Source: Paralvinella palmiformis (lineage: Eukaryota > Annelida > Polychaeta > Terebellida > Alvinellidae). From it: DNA of 64,000 bases. Below, one piece after another: positions 12,401-24,214 of the stretch; positions within the stretch are counted from its first letter, which is position 1; the number at the start of each line of letters is the position of its first letter. The notes beneath the pieces are model-generated. The model was not told where the DNA came from, ran no database searches, and was given only the letters and a program-made list of their open reading frames with translations. The DNA lies in NCBI GenBank assembly GCA_025642065.1, contig JAODUP010000030.1, positions 824,501 to 888,500 on the forward strand, given 5' to 3'. Both the position numbers and the translations under genes were made by a program.

Positions 12401-15395
12401 GCCATACAAGCTCATGTGATATTATTAGAAACCAGATTATTCTGCTCTATATTTGATGTAATAATTAGTATTATTACCTTATTGCCTACTACCAACTAGA
12501 TTTCAGATACTTACAGAAGACAAGGCTTGAATTACAGATCATATTTATATCACCTTGAGATTGGGTGGTATGTTTTTTTTTACTGAATGATTCAGTTTTT
12601 AAGAAATGTTCCACTTTGGTTTCATAAACACTGATAAATGACATATTTAACAGAATTTTGATGAATAGGAGAGGGATAAAGAAATGGAAAAAAAATAAAA
12701 ATCTCTTTTGTTTTTATAATGTAAATAAAATTTGTGAAATAAATTAAAAAAAACTTTGTTTAGCCATACAAGCTCATGTGATATTATTAGAAACCAGATT
12801 ATTCTGCTTTATATTTGATATGTACATGTTTAAAGAATGGAGGATGTTTTAATGATCCTGATCGCAGGACAAGTTATATAGAAAATGCTTAGTAATTAAT
12901 AACATCATTGATAAATTTTACACACACATGCACACACACAAACAAACACATACAAACACACACACACACACACACATATATAGGTCATGTTATGATATGC
13001 TATCCTAGGATGGCCCTCTGTGTGTGTGTGTGTGTATGTGTGTGTGTGTGTTGTGTTGAGTTCAGAACCAAATTATACTTCTGTGAAGACTATATTTTAG
13101 TTAGAACTAAGAGCTTTATTCACTAACTTTTTTCTCCTTGGAAATAGCTGCCAGTTACAGGTACCTAATCTATAATGATCCACTTCATCCAGCCATATAT
13201 ATATTCCAAAATGGATGAGTTGACTGTCAGTCAGTTGGAGGATTTAAACTGGTGACTTCACAGCTTCTGGTTCACTACTTTACCACTGGGCCATTATCAT
13301 TATGAACCAAATAGTTCACATGTCACAGCACAGCTGGTAGAGTTGGTAGATATTTATTAGGAGCTCTTAGATTTGAGTCTTGTGTCATAGGAATATTTCT
13401 TCAGATGTATTGTATTGGCATTTGTGTGACAGAAGTTATGCTTGCCTAGCAAATCTTATTTGTACAACATTTTCTTTAAAAAAATAGCATTTTGTGCAAT
13501 TTTAATAATGGATATTTGAAATGTGTCTTCTCTTAAAATTGTTTAATCTGTTCTAAACTCTCACCTGTTCAAAGTTGCTTTCATTGATGATCAATGTTTA
13601 TTGTTCAAATATCTTAGATCTTATTTGGCTTAGCACTGTATGGCATCTTTAAATGGCTCTTCCACTTGGGGTGCCTTATTAAATATACAGTATTATTATT
13701 ATTATTATTATTAAGCTTGGTTAATAAAACTGATATGCAAAACTGTTATGTTTTTCACATAAAACAATTGTACATGTTAAGTATATATACAGGGCAGGCC
13801 AAGTATTTGACTTGGGAATTGGCTAGCTCATCATTGTGATCTACTAAAACTCAGACATATGCATAGCCAATGTGTATACAACTTGTATGAGTACGTTTGT
13901 TACTTTTTGCTATTCTGTCATTATTCCTTATAGGTCACAATTCACTCAGTTAAAAACTGACATAAGTGAGGGATGTGATTGGATCAATAATTTTGTATAA
14001 ATCTGTGACAATTGGCAACGTGTAAACCTGTTATTGTCAGCCATTAAAATGTTGTCAAAGTACTTACCAGTAGTAGTACATCTGACATTGACAAATCAAT
14101 AAGTACAATACAAGATTGTCTAATAATGATAAGATGATAATGTTGTTGTTAAAGATGACGATGATGATGATGATGAATACTTCTTATCATCATTATCATC
14201 ATTATGCCTTCATAATATGAAGGCCTGATATATCTGTAATAATAAAAATCCATGGATAACAATATACCTCAAGACGTAACAAGGGGTTATTTTAGATAAG
14301 TTTATTCCCAAATTTCCATATCCAGGTCACATCAGATGCCAAGTTCTCCAGTTTGCTGGCAGATGGTAAACAGGAGAAAGATCAAGAGGTTGATGATGGC
14401 CTACTTAAGGTAAGATGCCACCCACTTCTATGATCAGTTAGGTGGACCTAATGAACAGTGGAAATGGAATAAATAACAATTTTATTTTCCTAATCTATAA
14501 TGACTGTGAGTAGTATGAAAGCTTAATGTAGTATTTGACACATTTGTTGTGTCAGCTCTACATAAGTGAGAGTCGGAGGAAATGTCTTTGCTGGATGTTA
14601 CTTGTGACATCTTCCCCAGAAAACTGTATAATAGTAATAGTAAATAATGATATTTATCCGTAGATTTAAATAATATAAACTGTTTTTATACCTGTGTTTT
14701 ATGTGCCAATAACTACTTGATCCCATTGTTTATTGTTAATATAAAGCTCTGTTAAACACCAAACATATTTACTGTGCTACACTTCTCTTGTGTGAATTAT
14801 GGTATTAACATTGTTGGGCACGCAATTATGGAGTTTCAAATAATCATATTAGATACACTTGTTATATGTGCATACCATATCATAAATTATTTAATAATTA
14901 TAATGATTTTTATTCACCCTAATCTGCAATATACACATGCATTTTAACTCTTATTTTTCGTTTTACTTGCAGAATCATGGCATCAAGTCTGTTAATGTGT
15001 TATCTAGAGATCTGCAATCATTATGGGCTCTGACTGAACAATCTTACATCAATCAAACAAATATTTCTTTAGGGAGATATGACGTAAGTCGTGGCTTGAA
15101 TTTTATTATTTTTAGATCATTTGCACATAACTTGGTCTTAAAATTAAAATAATAATTTTGATTACCATTTTAATAGACCCATAGGGTTCTGTAGTATGTA
15201 GATATGAATTTTATGCCAAGCTATTATTGTAACCTTACTATCACTTGGAAGTTCTGTAATATTTTAGAACGGAAACGATACAACTCTTTTTTTCTATATT
15301 GCCTATTTTCAGTATTGTTTTTGAATTAAGTTAATATTTCTTTTCAATTTCAGGTGGAAGGAAGTTATGAAATTAATTTGTTATCCTATACTTGA
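8747..15395 (+). CDS. NICN1: Nicolin-1 (tubulin polyglutamylase complex subunit), seven coding exons
   Basis: Coding exons: 8747-8875, 9007-9088, 10155-10252, 11432-11545, 14326-14409, 14973-15083, 15354-15395. All have AG/GT borders and matching phases; together they give 219 residues, close to the 213 I recall for human nicolin-1. Diagnostic blocks: SVIDVTFPNV, EIHFKNYYT, CIMPNAHSDHGSENYV, LRFLLRQPSPIW, LQSLWALTEQSY, and the conserved end YEINLLSYT. Family knowledge: nicolin-1 is a small, otherwise domain-poor subunit (TPGS5) of the TTLL1 tubulin polyglutamylase complex, acting on axonemal and neuronal microtubules. The ATG at 8747 gives a start that fits family length. The exon is open upstream to the acceptor AG at 8711-8712, so a 5' UTR exon is likely, but I could not place it. 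It is divergent from PRMT6, with foldback element 2 between them. Confidence 0.93.
9309..10105. mobile_element. Foldback MULE-like element 3 in NICN1 intron 2
   Basis: The left arm (9309-9375) contains CTTGGCCCAAGTGACAACTG; the right arm (about 9960-10105) contains its inverted phrase as tandem copies of GAGCTGTCTGGGCCGAGTTG and TCACTTGGGCTGAGC, with a period near 53 bp. Flanks TATATAAAG (9300-9308) and CATATAAAG (10106-10114) match at 8 of 9 bases. The interior holds (AT)n tracts. The element ends only about 50 bp before NICN1 exon 3. Confidence 0.72.
12269..12819. repeat. Diverged direct duplication (about 170-190 bp) in NICN1 intron 4
   Basis: Copies at 12269-12459 and 12653-12819 share CAGAATTTTGATGAATAG-type starts, a central AAAGAAATGG run and a near-identical end, AGCCATACAAGCTCATGTG then ATATTATTAGAAACCAGATT. 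The second copy has several small deletions in its A-rich middle. The 194-bp spacer is unrelated. Confidence 0.75.
12925..13051. repeat. (CA)n then (TG)n microsatellites
   Basis: A (CA)-rich tract (12925-12978) and a (TG)n tract (13018-13051) face each other across about 40 bp, so they could pair as a hairpin. Apparent short reading frames here are repeat translations. Confidence 0.85.
13200..13310 (-). repeat. tRNA-headed SINE fragment in NICN1 intron
   Basis: Reversed, it starts near GGCCCAGTGGTAAAGTAGTG (A-box-like) and continues to CACCAGTTTAAATCCTCC (B-box-like), followed by a short tail. Degenerate single copy. Confidence 0.5.
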
Positions 15396-15602
15396 GAAGA
15401 TGTGAAGCTAAACTTTTTATACAAACTGAAGCGTCATATTCGTTTTTGAAACATCAAAAACATCTTTCACAGAGTGTGTTATATTTGTGTATAGCATTAT
15501 AAACATGTATTTAAATCATGTATAACATTCTTGTTTCTAAATGTATATAGTGTGTTGCATGTTACATGGTCATGTTATATAATTCATTGCTGTTTTTACA
15601 TA

Positions 15603-15608
15603 AATAAA
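15603..15608 (+). promoter_or_regulatory. Likely NICN1 polyadenylation signal
   Basis: AATAAA about 210 bp after the NICN1 stop, followed by AT-rich and T-rich sequence. A second AATAAA lies near 15795 and could serve as an alternative. Confidence 0.55.
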
Positions 15609-15929
15609 AATTACACAGTTCTGCGCAATTAATCCTAATGGTTTTAGTAATTTGTTTTTCCATGACTGTATTACTTTATGAAGTTAACTGAGAAGATTAA
15701 ATTATAGTTATATTGTCAATTGAGCATGAATAGGTCTCTGTTTGTTTAGTTCTAATAATGCGATTGCATCTGTATTTTAACTCAATTTCAACAAGAAATA
15801 AAGCTACAGCATATGTGATTTCATTGCTTATATTATAGAATGGTATTGTTTATTGTAATGGAAATGGTGACACACATACTCCCGTGAGAATATAGAATTA
15901 GTGATCTCTGTCTAAATATCACCCCCCCC

Positions 15930-16215
15930 CCCTTGTGATGGTACCTTGCCGATGATGAGGGGGCTTGTGCGTCTCGAGGACTCTGGAAGCTATACTGGCA
16001 GGGGTTTAAGCCCCCGGCAGGTTTAACCAAGCCGTGGGCAAGTTTCGGGGGAGGGCCCGTATAAAACCCAGCACCTGGTCCTCCAGGTTGGAGGTTGGGC
16101 GTGGGGCTAACAAACAGTACCACCCTGTAAAAACAAACTCTTTATGGAAACTTCAACAACAATTAACATTGTTGTTGTAGCCTTATATCCCTCTGGGGTT
16201 GATGAGGATAAGTAA
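15930..16215 (+). repeat. GC-rich dispersed repeat, RTE-LINE 5'-like, with TAAG tail
   Basis: A G- and C-rich block follows a poly-C run and contains GGTACCTTGCCGATGATGAG, CCTGGTCCTCCAGGTTGG and GGTTGGGCGTGGGGCTAAC. It ends with CCTCTGGGGTTGATGAGG then ATAAGTAAGTAAG. The AGGTTGGAGGTTGGGCG segment recalls the 5' region of RTE-type LINEs (from memory); no ORF survives. Base composition differs sharply from its AT-rich flanks, so it is an inserted repeat. Confidence 0.5.
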
Positions 16216-16814
16216 GTAAGTAGTATATAGGAGTAGAAGCAAGTAAATATAGGAGTAAATCACATCTGACAGAGAATAATCACTTCGTAAATTGTATTAT
16301 TATTATAATTATTATCTTTTAATATTTAGTTAAATTATTCTTTCCTCATTAGATAAGAGATTTTTTTAACATTAAGTGATAATCAAATATGAGACTATTT
16401 CTCGGGTAATTTTAATTTATAAAATACGTTCTTATGTGAGGATACTGAATTAGAAATATTTATGAAATGACCATTGCTGTCATTACATAATTAATAGCTT
16501 ATTTTTTTATTAGACTCCTTACTCTTCCTCATAAATAGTTTACAAAATATGATCAAATATCATAATGGAGTTTATTGTTTATAGGCACCTCCCTGCCACA
16601 CACACACACACACACACACACAATCCGAAATATTTACTTATTACCGTTTTCAGTCACAGATAACCGTGGAACGAGACTAACAGTGTTCGTTAAATTACTG
16701 ATTATTGCCTAGTATTTCCCTTTAAAATAGCTTTGAGCATGTGAGTCTGAAGAACAAACTTAAATCTGTCAATATATGATTCACTTATAATTTTCTCTCC
16801 AGTAACTACTACAC

Positions 16815-16885
16815 TGCACATTTAGCCTACCATGTGCACAGAAGTGGCCGTAAAACATCAATCATCATCGTCATCCTCATCAGTA
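16815..16885 (+). repeat. SINE family 1, 3' tail only
   Basis: Contains TTTAGCCTACCATGTGCACA and GGCCGTAAAACATCAATCATC, matching the tail of the full-length copies at 23.7, 30.6 and 50.1 kb, then an ATC-rich end. The tRNA head is missing. Confidence 0.7.
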
Positions 16886-18022
16886 ACTACATCACAAAGT
16901 GCGTGCGTGTGTGCGAGCTGTTATACTAAATACGTTACTCCTATAGATGACTTAAGACACAGGCATTAATGACTAGTATTATCTGATTGAACTTTCTGGG
17001 ATTTGGGATTTTTTAGCGCAAACGTTTAGGTCAGACTAGTGGGTGGAATGAGGGCTGAGTCGTATGAAATCCCCCCCCCCCCCTACACGACACACGCCAT
17101 TACCAGGATGTTTTTAAGAATTTGAGATGACTCATTGTGTAGAGTCAGACAAATGGCTCACCAGTTGTGTTTAATTATTTCCATACATAGTGTGATTGTT
17201 TTAGTATGAATGTTTTAAAGGTGATAATCTGATCAATACTTTCTTCGGAAGTAGAAATGTGTGTGTGTGTCTCTCTCTCTCTCTCTCTCTCTCTTGTGTG
17301 TGTGTGTGTGTGTGTGACGTCATATGGAGTATCTGAACCAGCACGCGTAAGGATTCAATAATGTAACTGGCAAGAAATTGTTACATCTTATCAAGTTAAT
17401 AATATGTCAAGAACACCGAAAATGAAGTATTATCAGCGGCGTAGATCCTAGGAGATATAACGACTACTCGCCCTTATAATTAGAAACGATAGATTTATAA
17501 GGTAGGCATTGTTCCCACTCTAGGTGTACAGAAAACAAAATAATACACCATATAAATGATCTCAAACATACATTTGATAAATGAATTGTTATCTTATTAT
17601 TGGGAAGACTTCCATGTACAATTATAAGGTTACCCAGCATGGGATATACTCTGTGAAGTATATATTATATCAACTGTAATATAGACAATATCTGGTCTTA
17701 ACACCGAAAAGATCAAATATTAACATTTTAAACGTTCTAACATGTACGTACTGTATTTGTTAACCCCCCCCCATCCGTCTATTGCTTACAGCACTGGTAG
17801 ACGGGATTTAACCCCCAGCTGGCTTTGATAACTTGTAAGTAATTTATTTCAAGGCCATACACAATTTAGTAATATACAAATCCAGCACCTTCAATCATGA
17901 TAAACAATACAGTCTAATACAGATTAACATTCAAAGCTCTAATTTATAATAATATATAATTTATGTAATAGTTGTGTGTTGGACTAGTCACTCTCAGCCT
18001 GGGTATTATTTATTTAACATTG

Positions 18023-18096
<74 letters not shown>

Positions 18097-18935
18097 GTTA
18101 TGTTACGATGTAGAATGCAGCATTAAACAATATTAATCGATAGAGAGCAAATACTACAAACGCGAAAGTCTTCAACTCATATCATGGTACATAAATACTT
18201 GTAACAGCTAATCTGTAAAATATAATGCATATTTAAAAAATATCTTACAATAAAGTATGAGATCGGTGAACCATTCTACACACAAACCCATACCTATGTT
18301 CATGGTACTGTGTTACTTTCAAATAAATGTAATAATTTATTGCATGATATTTGTAAGTTTAACATCTTTGATCTAATTAACTATTTTATATTCTCCTCCG
18401 ATTCGTGTTATTTCTGTAGCACTGCGTTATAAACCCATCAGTCTATTCAGAGATAAACAACCATCTGGGGAAGAAAGAACCGGTTCAAAGAACACCCGAG
18501 AGATATTTAATTATTCTAATGTCTCTTCGTCATTAAAAAAAAAAACCCACACCAATACAACGGGATGTGCTGGCTTCATCATCTGTTGTACCCAAGTGCT
18601 GCTCCCAATTCAATCTACTTAGTGAGAACCAGCAATAACACATTATGGCATCATGGTGTACCAGTAACGAGACCTGGTGGAGCTTGGAATAGACCAGAAA
18701 CATCTTCACTTTCAACTCAAATCTTACATTTCCTTTTTTTGTTGTTGTATTTAGTCAAACTGTGGAGTGGTACATTTCCCCGGCAACCAATGTATTTAAT
18801 AATAATATATAAATTGAATATGATTATGTTTTCGACTACATGTTCAGCTAGCTGTACTATTCTTAATTCACTGAAGGTTCCACGGCTTAGCTCCTGACGA
18901 TGATTATCAATAACTTTTTCAAAGTACAGTCTCCG

Positions 18936-18937
<2 letters not shown>

Positions 18938-18985
<48 letters not shown>
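18938..18985. repeat. (CT)n(AT)n compound microsatellite
   Basis: A CT tract passes directly into an AT tract. No function visible. Confidence 0.85.
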
Positions 18986-18987
<2 letters not shown>

Positions 18988-19189
18988 GAAGTATAATATT
19001 TACCGCAACAGTTCAAGTATCTCATCATTACTAATGTCTCTATGTTTGGTCATGGTGTGTGCTTGCGCGTGAGTGAATTGTGTGTATTTGAATATCTGGT
19101 CGTGCGTGCCCGTGAAAGAAGTAAACCAAGCACCTCTAACCATAACACCTCAGTCTGACTTCACAGTTGTTGGTTTCCAATATAGACCA

Positions 19190-19560
19190 AGCCCACGTGC
19201 GATCAGCCGCCATTTAATTTAACGCATGCGCTTCTTGGGTAAAAATGTTGAGGTAATTGAAGCAGATCAAACTTTACCGTGAAGACAGACCGCTGAGGCT
19301 CATAATGTTTACGGTGTCAGGCTAACTAACAATCGATATACTGAGCCAGGACAGTCATCTGGCGGTGTTGCGGCTGTTATGGCGCACAGTTTTAACTGTC
19401 GAGCAGACGACTGCAGTGCAAAGACAACCCGCCATCATGGACATTAAGTATTACACAAGAACAAAGGTGAAATATCCGGTTAATACAGCTACCAGCCAAC
19501 GAACAAAGGACAGCAATGAGAAAGTTGGCCACATGGCTCGGCTCTAGGATGGTGTCATAT
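19190..19560. promoter_or_regulatory. Promoter-like GC-richer island with YY1- and NRF1-like sites
   Basis: In AT-rich surroundings this stretch carries GCCGCCATTTAA (reverse complement of a YY1-type AAATGGCGGC), ACGCATGCGC (NRF1-like) a few bases on, and a CACGTG E-box. Such clusters mark housekeeping promoters in animals. A minus-strand ATG within the YY1-like motif opens a 25-codon frame; a plus-strand ATG at 19438 opens a 36-codon frame. Neither is recognisable, so this could be a first exon whose later exons I cannot place. Confidence 0.35.
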
Positions 19561-19777
19561 AGACGGGGTAGCATGGCCTACACATGCCCGTAGGCTTTTT
19601 TGTTATTTACTTGACGGGGGCCATGTAAAGGGCCTACAGTGTGGGATAAGCAACCACTTACAGAAGATATGCCGTCACTGTGTGCTGAATGCTGATAGGA
19701 GGCCGCTTGGAAAGTTCAGTTTTAACTTCCACTACAAGCCAGGACACCAACTGGGATGATATATACTGATATATACA

Positions 19778-19948
19778 GGCAGGCAGGCAGGCAGGCAGAC
19801 GGACAGGCAAGCATACAGACAGCCAATCGAAAGACATCACCTAATATATTGCATATCACGTTTTTTCTGAATAAGGTATTTATCAAGGATTTGTAAAAAT
19901 ATGTGTGTGCTTCTGAACCTGTGTGTGCGTATGCGTGTGTGTGTGTGT

Positions 19949-20022
<74 letters not shown>

Positions 20023-20042
20023 ATCCATCCATCCATCCATCC
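19778..20042. repeat. (GGCA)n, (TG)n and (CATC)n satellites
   Basis: Three simple repeats: GGCA tetranucleotides near 19778-19800, about 85 bp of (TG)n near 19935-20020, and CATC repeats at 20021-20042. Open frames over them are His/Thr or Val/Cys repeats, not genes. Confidence 0.9.
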
Positions 20043-20759
20043 GCGCACTAGTGTTGTCAAGATAACAGATTCTTTTCCCATCTATCTACGCCGACCACAA
20101 AATATAATTGAGTTTTGTCTGCCTGAGTTCACCGAGTACACTCTATACACGTACTTAATTTGAGAGAAGTTTACTTTCGGTCAGATGCGAAACTTCTTTA
20201 TAAACAAAATTTAGACAAGTTGATCTCTGACAGCGACTTGACTGTTTCGGGGCTGCTCGGGTCAGCTCATCTTTCTCTGACCTTTTGTCTCTACGTCTGA
20301 TGACTTACTACACTGTCTGTTGGCATCAAACATCTACAGCATGGTTTGTGTATTCTGAAGAATGTAGAATCTTTCGCTTGGTAAAACTGCAGTATAACAA
20401 ATAAGGCACGGCCCATGGTTCTAGTTTTAATATCTATTGTATGTGTTCTACTGCCCTCAAATTAACTCTCAGTCGCTTACCATTTCAGTCACAGGGGAAT
20501 TTAATATTCAAATTAACTACACAAAGAAAGCAGAGCAACACAATTTGCATTAATGTTTAGAAGCGCAAATTTAAGAATTAGCTCTACATAATTATACACT
20601 TATTATTATTATTATTATTATTGTGGTTGTTGTTGTCTTTGTGTCCTCGGTGGTGATTTTAATAACATCGTGAATGTCATGTTTTCGTCATATTTTGATA
20701 TCCATTAGGCTATATAGTACTTTTAATCTCTTGATATTAATAGTTATATTATGTTTTAG

Positions 20760-20798
<39 letters not shown>

Positions 20799-21851
20799 TT
20801 ATATGGCAAAGTCATATGGCAAACTCCTCAACGCGTTATTAGAAAGAATATTGGTTATCAGGTGTGCAGATTTAAAGTTTATACGTAAATGAGAAAGCTG
20901 ACACGATTTTATTATCATGTCGATTTCTATTCGGATGTAGATCTAGATAGTTGTGGGGTTTCTTCTTCAAAATACGGAGTCAATATTTTACGGGATACTG
21001 CCTGGGTATATAACCAAATGTTTATAAGATTCTCTATCTAATTTATAATTCTGTTATTATGTATTGCGGCCTAAGGACTACAAAATGGGTTGTTGTTGTT
21101 TTGTTTTTTTTAATTTTTAAATAAGTACCTCAAATTGAGATAACGAAACGTAAATAGACAAAAGCATTCTATGGGAAGCCATCTACTAACAATATCAGCT
21201 TGCATTAGCATTAAGAATTGTTTAAACATGATTTAAATCGGCTAATAACATTTATCTCTTTTTACACAATTAACCGATTGAAGTCGCCAATATTCACAAA
21301 TATTAGCGCCTGCCTAAGACAATTTAAACACCGAACTAAGAAAGATCCTACAAACAGTAGGTGGAATTGGTAAATAGGTATCGAAGCATTTGTATGCAGA
21401 AGACGTTGTTAGCCATCTGTGATATTGTTAATAAAAATTACAAGTTTTGTGTGCACCTCGCTACCTGTCGCCGAAACGTTTTGCGCGCAAGAACAGTGAA
21501 GAAAAATTGCGGCATTAATTAGAGCATCTCCTTTGTGTACCTTTCGTGTATCCTTTTCATTGCGTTGATTGAAATTAATCTCATACTCTGTACATTGAAG
21601 TTTTTATAGCGTAACGGAATTCAGTAGTAGAGTCTGGTGCGGTACCATGTTATTGTGTATTCACATCACTATGTCGACTAGTGAACGATAGAAATGATAA
21701 GAAATAGCAACATGTCCTAGTATTATTACCTGGACTGGTATATATAAACTTTGGCTGATTGTCGACATCTAGGCATCATTTATTTCAGTACGAATCAAGT
21801 TATGTGCGTGCGTGCGTGCGTGAAAGTACATTCATACGAGTTTAATAACTG

Positions 21852-22205
21852 TTATACTACTTGAAGGCAGATAAATCTCGTCGCGACCAACTTGTCATTT
21901 AAGTCGTCAGTGTTCAGAACAGAATATAACAAATCTAGATGATTTGCTACCACGTCGGCCAAACCACTACAGATGTTTTCATTTCGCTCGTATACATTAC
22001 TGACATTGCTGTTGAAGCTCCAATGAGAATGACTGGCCCCATTCAGCTCCCGACACAATGTCCAGCATGCGAACATATTGACCACAGAAACTGTCGCTGA
22101 CACGTGTGTATTGTCTTCGGCCTTTTCTCGGCTGGGCCTGGTAACTGAGCAGTGCTCACTATTGGACACGAGTTTATTGTCTCGAACGCAGAGACGAGCA
22201 ATCAA
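21852..22205 (-). CDS. Unrecognised 117-codon open frame
   Basis: An ATG at 22205 opens a non-repetitive frame beginning MIARLCVRDNK and ending at 21852. It is GC-richer than its flanks, has a mixed residue composition and no long low-complexity run. I recognise no domain. It could be a terminal or single exon of a lineage-specific gene, a UTR frame or chance; no clear acceptor or promoter decides between these. Confidence 0.22.
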   Translation of the reverse strand: MIARLCVRDNKLVSNSEHCSVTRPSREKAEDNTHVSATVSVVNMFACWTLCRELNGASHSHWSFNSNVSNVYERNENICSGLADVVANHLDLLYSVLNTDDLNDKLVATRFICLQVV

Positions 22206-22839
22206 CTAAACAAAACGACACCTGCCTGGTCAACCGTGTCTAAAGCTCCGCGATGATACATCGAGTTTATACAGTAATAGGAAATATCCAATAAGGACGA
22301 TATGTCGAGATATTTCACACGTTTGTTGAAAACGAATGAAGTGGATATGAAAGTCTTTCATACTTTACATAACAATGAGACACCAGTTGTTCATATAACA
22401 TAAGATATAATCCCTTTGTTAGTCCTGTTTCAAGTGAATTGAGGGGGTGGCGATATGGGCCAAGGCATAACCCCCCCCCCCCAAAAAAAAACCCACAAAG
22501 AAACAACAACCCTACTTAGTAATGTAACATATTGTATTTCTGGATATTTGGTTAAAGATAGCGATGGCGAATGGTCAGAAGAAGTACACATGATATTTGT
22601 GTGATATTATTATGTATTATTCATAATTTATGCAGTATAATGCGTGACATGACGTACCCTTATACGTTTAAAGCCTTACATATAAAATTGCTATATGCAG
22701 GTAGACTTGTCGGTACACGGGTCTGTGTATAATAATATCTAACACCGAAGTAGCTGATATCGTCAAGAGGCAACTTGTCGTCATATGTGAGTGTATGAAT
22801 ACGGATACTACATGATACTTGATCATGTTGTCTCATCGC

Positions 22840-23060
22840 GTATTCATTGAATGCACGGGTCTATGTAATTGTGTGTGCGTTTGTGCCAGTTTGTGCACGT
22901 GCATGCGTGAGAGAGGCCAAGTGGGTGACTGGTTTGAATGAATTAGTGAGTATATGAGCGACAACGGCTATTCATCTGTCTTTCTGTTTGTTTTCATTTT
23001 TATATTTGTTTTGTTAGTCTTCTCTGCCTCAGTTTGTGTGTGTGTGTGTGTGCGTGTGTG

Positions 23061-23092
<32 letters not shown>

Positions 23093-23120
23093 TATGTGTG
23101 CGTGCGTGCGTGCGTTTATA
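22840..23120. repeat. (TG)n/(TGCG)n tracts
   Basis: TG and TGCG repeats, densest at 23034-23115, with scattered GTGCGTGC units upstream. Simple-sequence DNA. Confidence 0.85.
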
Positions 23121-23496
23121 TGTACTGATGAATACTGCATATTTTTATCAGATTTGGATGGCATCTTGTATTCTCCACTGAGTTAACTAGTTGTGTCGTT
23201 ATTTTGATAATAAACTTAATTAATTGTTCGGTGTTATGAGAAGCACGTTAAAACATCTTACGACAATAACTCAAGGTAACTTCATAAATAAACAATATTC
23301 TACTAATAACCGGCCAGACCAGTACCCGGAATTATGACACACCAGCCTAATAAATCGTCAATAAATGTGATATTTTAACATTTTAATACACACTTCATTT
23401 TAGATGATCATTTATTGAAGTCAAAAATACGTATTTTGTAAATTTATCGTTTATTCAGCGATTTGGCTGATGAACGAAATACCAGGGCTGATAGCG

Positions 23497-24214
23497 AGGA
23501 GTACGGACAGTTGCTCACCCGGACAGTTGCTCACCCGGACAGTTGCTCACCAAGCAAATGAAAAAGTGGACACTTGCTCACCAGTGAATTTTTAATGAGA
23601 AAAGAAATTTAAATACAATTTAAAAAATCAATGATTTCTAATTCAGGAATATATTTCTTAGTATCCTATTACATATATAATTATTGGGATGAATATTACC
23701 AATTATAAGGGAATTAAAGTTCAAATGATGATTGATGATGATTGATGTTTTACGGCCACTTTTGTGCACAAAGTAGGCTAAATGGGCCCAGCGACCTCCA
23801 AAGGTAATGAGGCGAAGTCAAAGACGAAACAATCTTCAGATATGCCTACACCGAGATTCGAACACTAGTGGTATTGATCTGTGGTCCAACACGCTACCGC
23901 TAGTCCACGGAGGCGCCAAAAATTTAATTAAAGTTCAGAGATTATTTTATTTGATTAATATAATTATGTGAATTTTTTCTCTCATTATGAATATTATATA
24001 GTATTGATCGTTGAACTTTAATCTCCTAATAATTGGTAATATTCATCCCAATAATTATATAGGTAATAGGATACTAAGAAATATATTTCGGAATAAATTT
24101 TTTTTTAAATATTTATTACAAATTCACTTTTTTCTTATTAAAAATTAACTGGTTAATTTGCTTGGTGAGCAAGTGCCTGGGTGAGCAACTGTCCGGTGAG
24201 CAACTGTCCTACAT
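23497..24214. mobile_element. Foldback MULE-like element 4 with nested SINE
   Basis: Arms of about 220 bp are inverted copies. The outer parts repeat GGACAGTTGCTCACCC (left, three units) and its complement GGGTGAGCAACTGTCC (right); inner parts match through AGTATCCTATTACATATATA and GGGATGAATATTACCAATTA. Flanks CTGATAGCG (23488-23496) and CCGATAGCG (24215-24223) match at 8 of 9 bases, as expected for a 9-bp target duplication. A SINE has inserted at the centre of the foldback. Confidence 0.8.
23724..23925 (-). mobile_element. SINE family 1, full-length copy inside foldback element 4
   Basis: Reversed, it starts GGCGCCTCCGTGGACTAGCG (tRNA A box), has GTGTTCGAATCTC (B box) about 40 bp on, a body with GACTTCGCCTCATTACC, and ends GGCCGTAAAACATCAATCATC repeats. 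It is flanked by a perfect 12-bp repeat AATTAAAGTTCA (23712-23723 and 23926-23937). It is therefore a tRNA-derived retroposon, not a tRNA gene. Confidence 0.85.

Larger units (their letters stand above)
15800..18900. other. Intergenic, microsatellite-rich; no gene seen
   Basis: Apart from the repeats listed separately I see (CA)n at 16598-16622, (TG)n(TC)n(TG)n at 17264-17318, (AT)n(GT)n at 18026-18092 and poly-C runs near 17070 and 17765. Open frames are short and lack codon bias or splice support. Confidence 0.6.

Noticed and set aside
19722..20163. His/Thr- and Val/Cys-repeat frames
   Set aside because: Produced by (TG)n and (CATC)n simple sequence.
20021..23120. CRISPR-like or satellite arrays among the tandem repeats
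   Set aside because: Units are 2-4 bp with no spacers; the DNA is eukaryotic.
23724..23925. tRNA gene
   Set aside because: A and B boxes are present, but an extended non-tRNA body, ATC tail and 12-bp TSD show a SINE; the same holds for the other tRNA-like heads.
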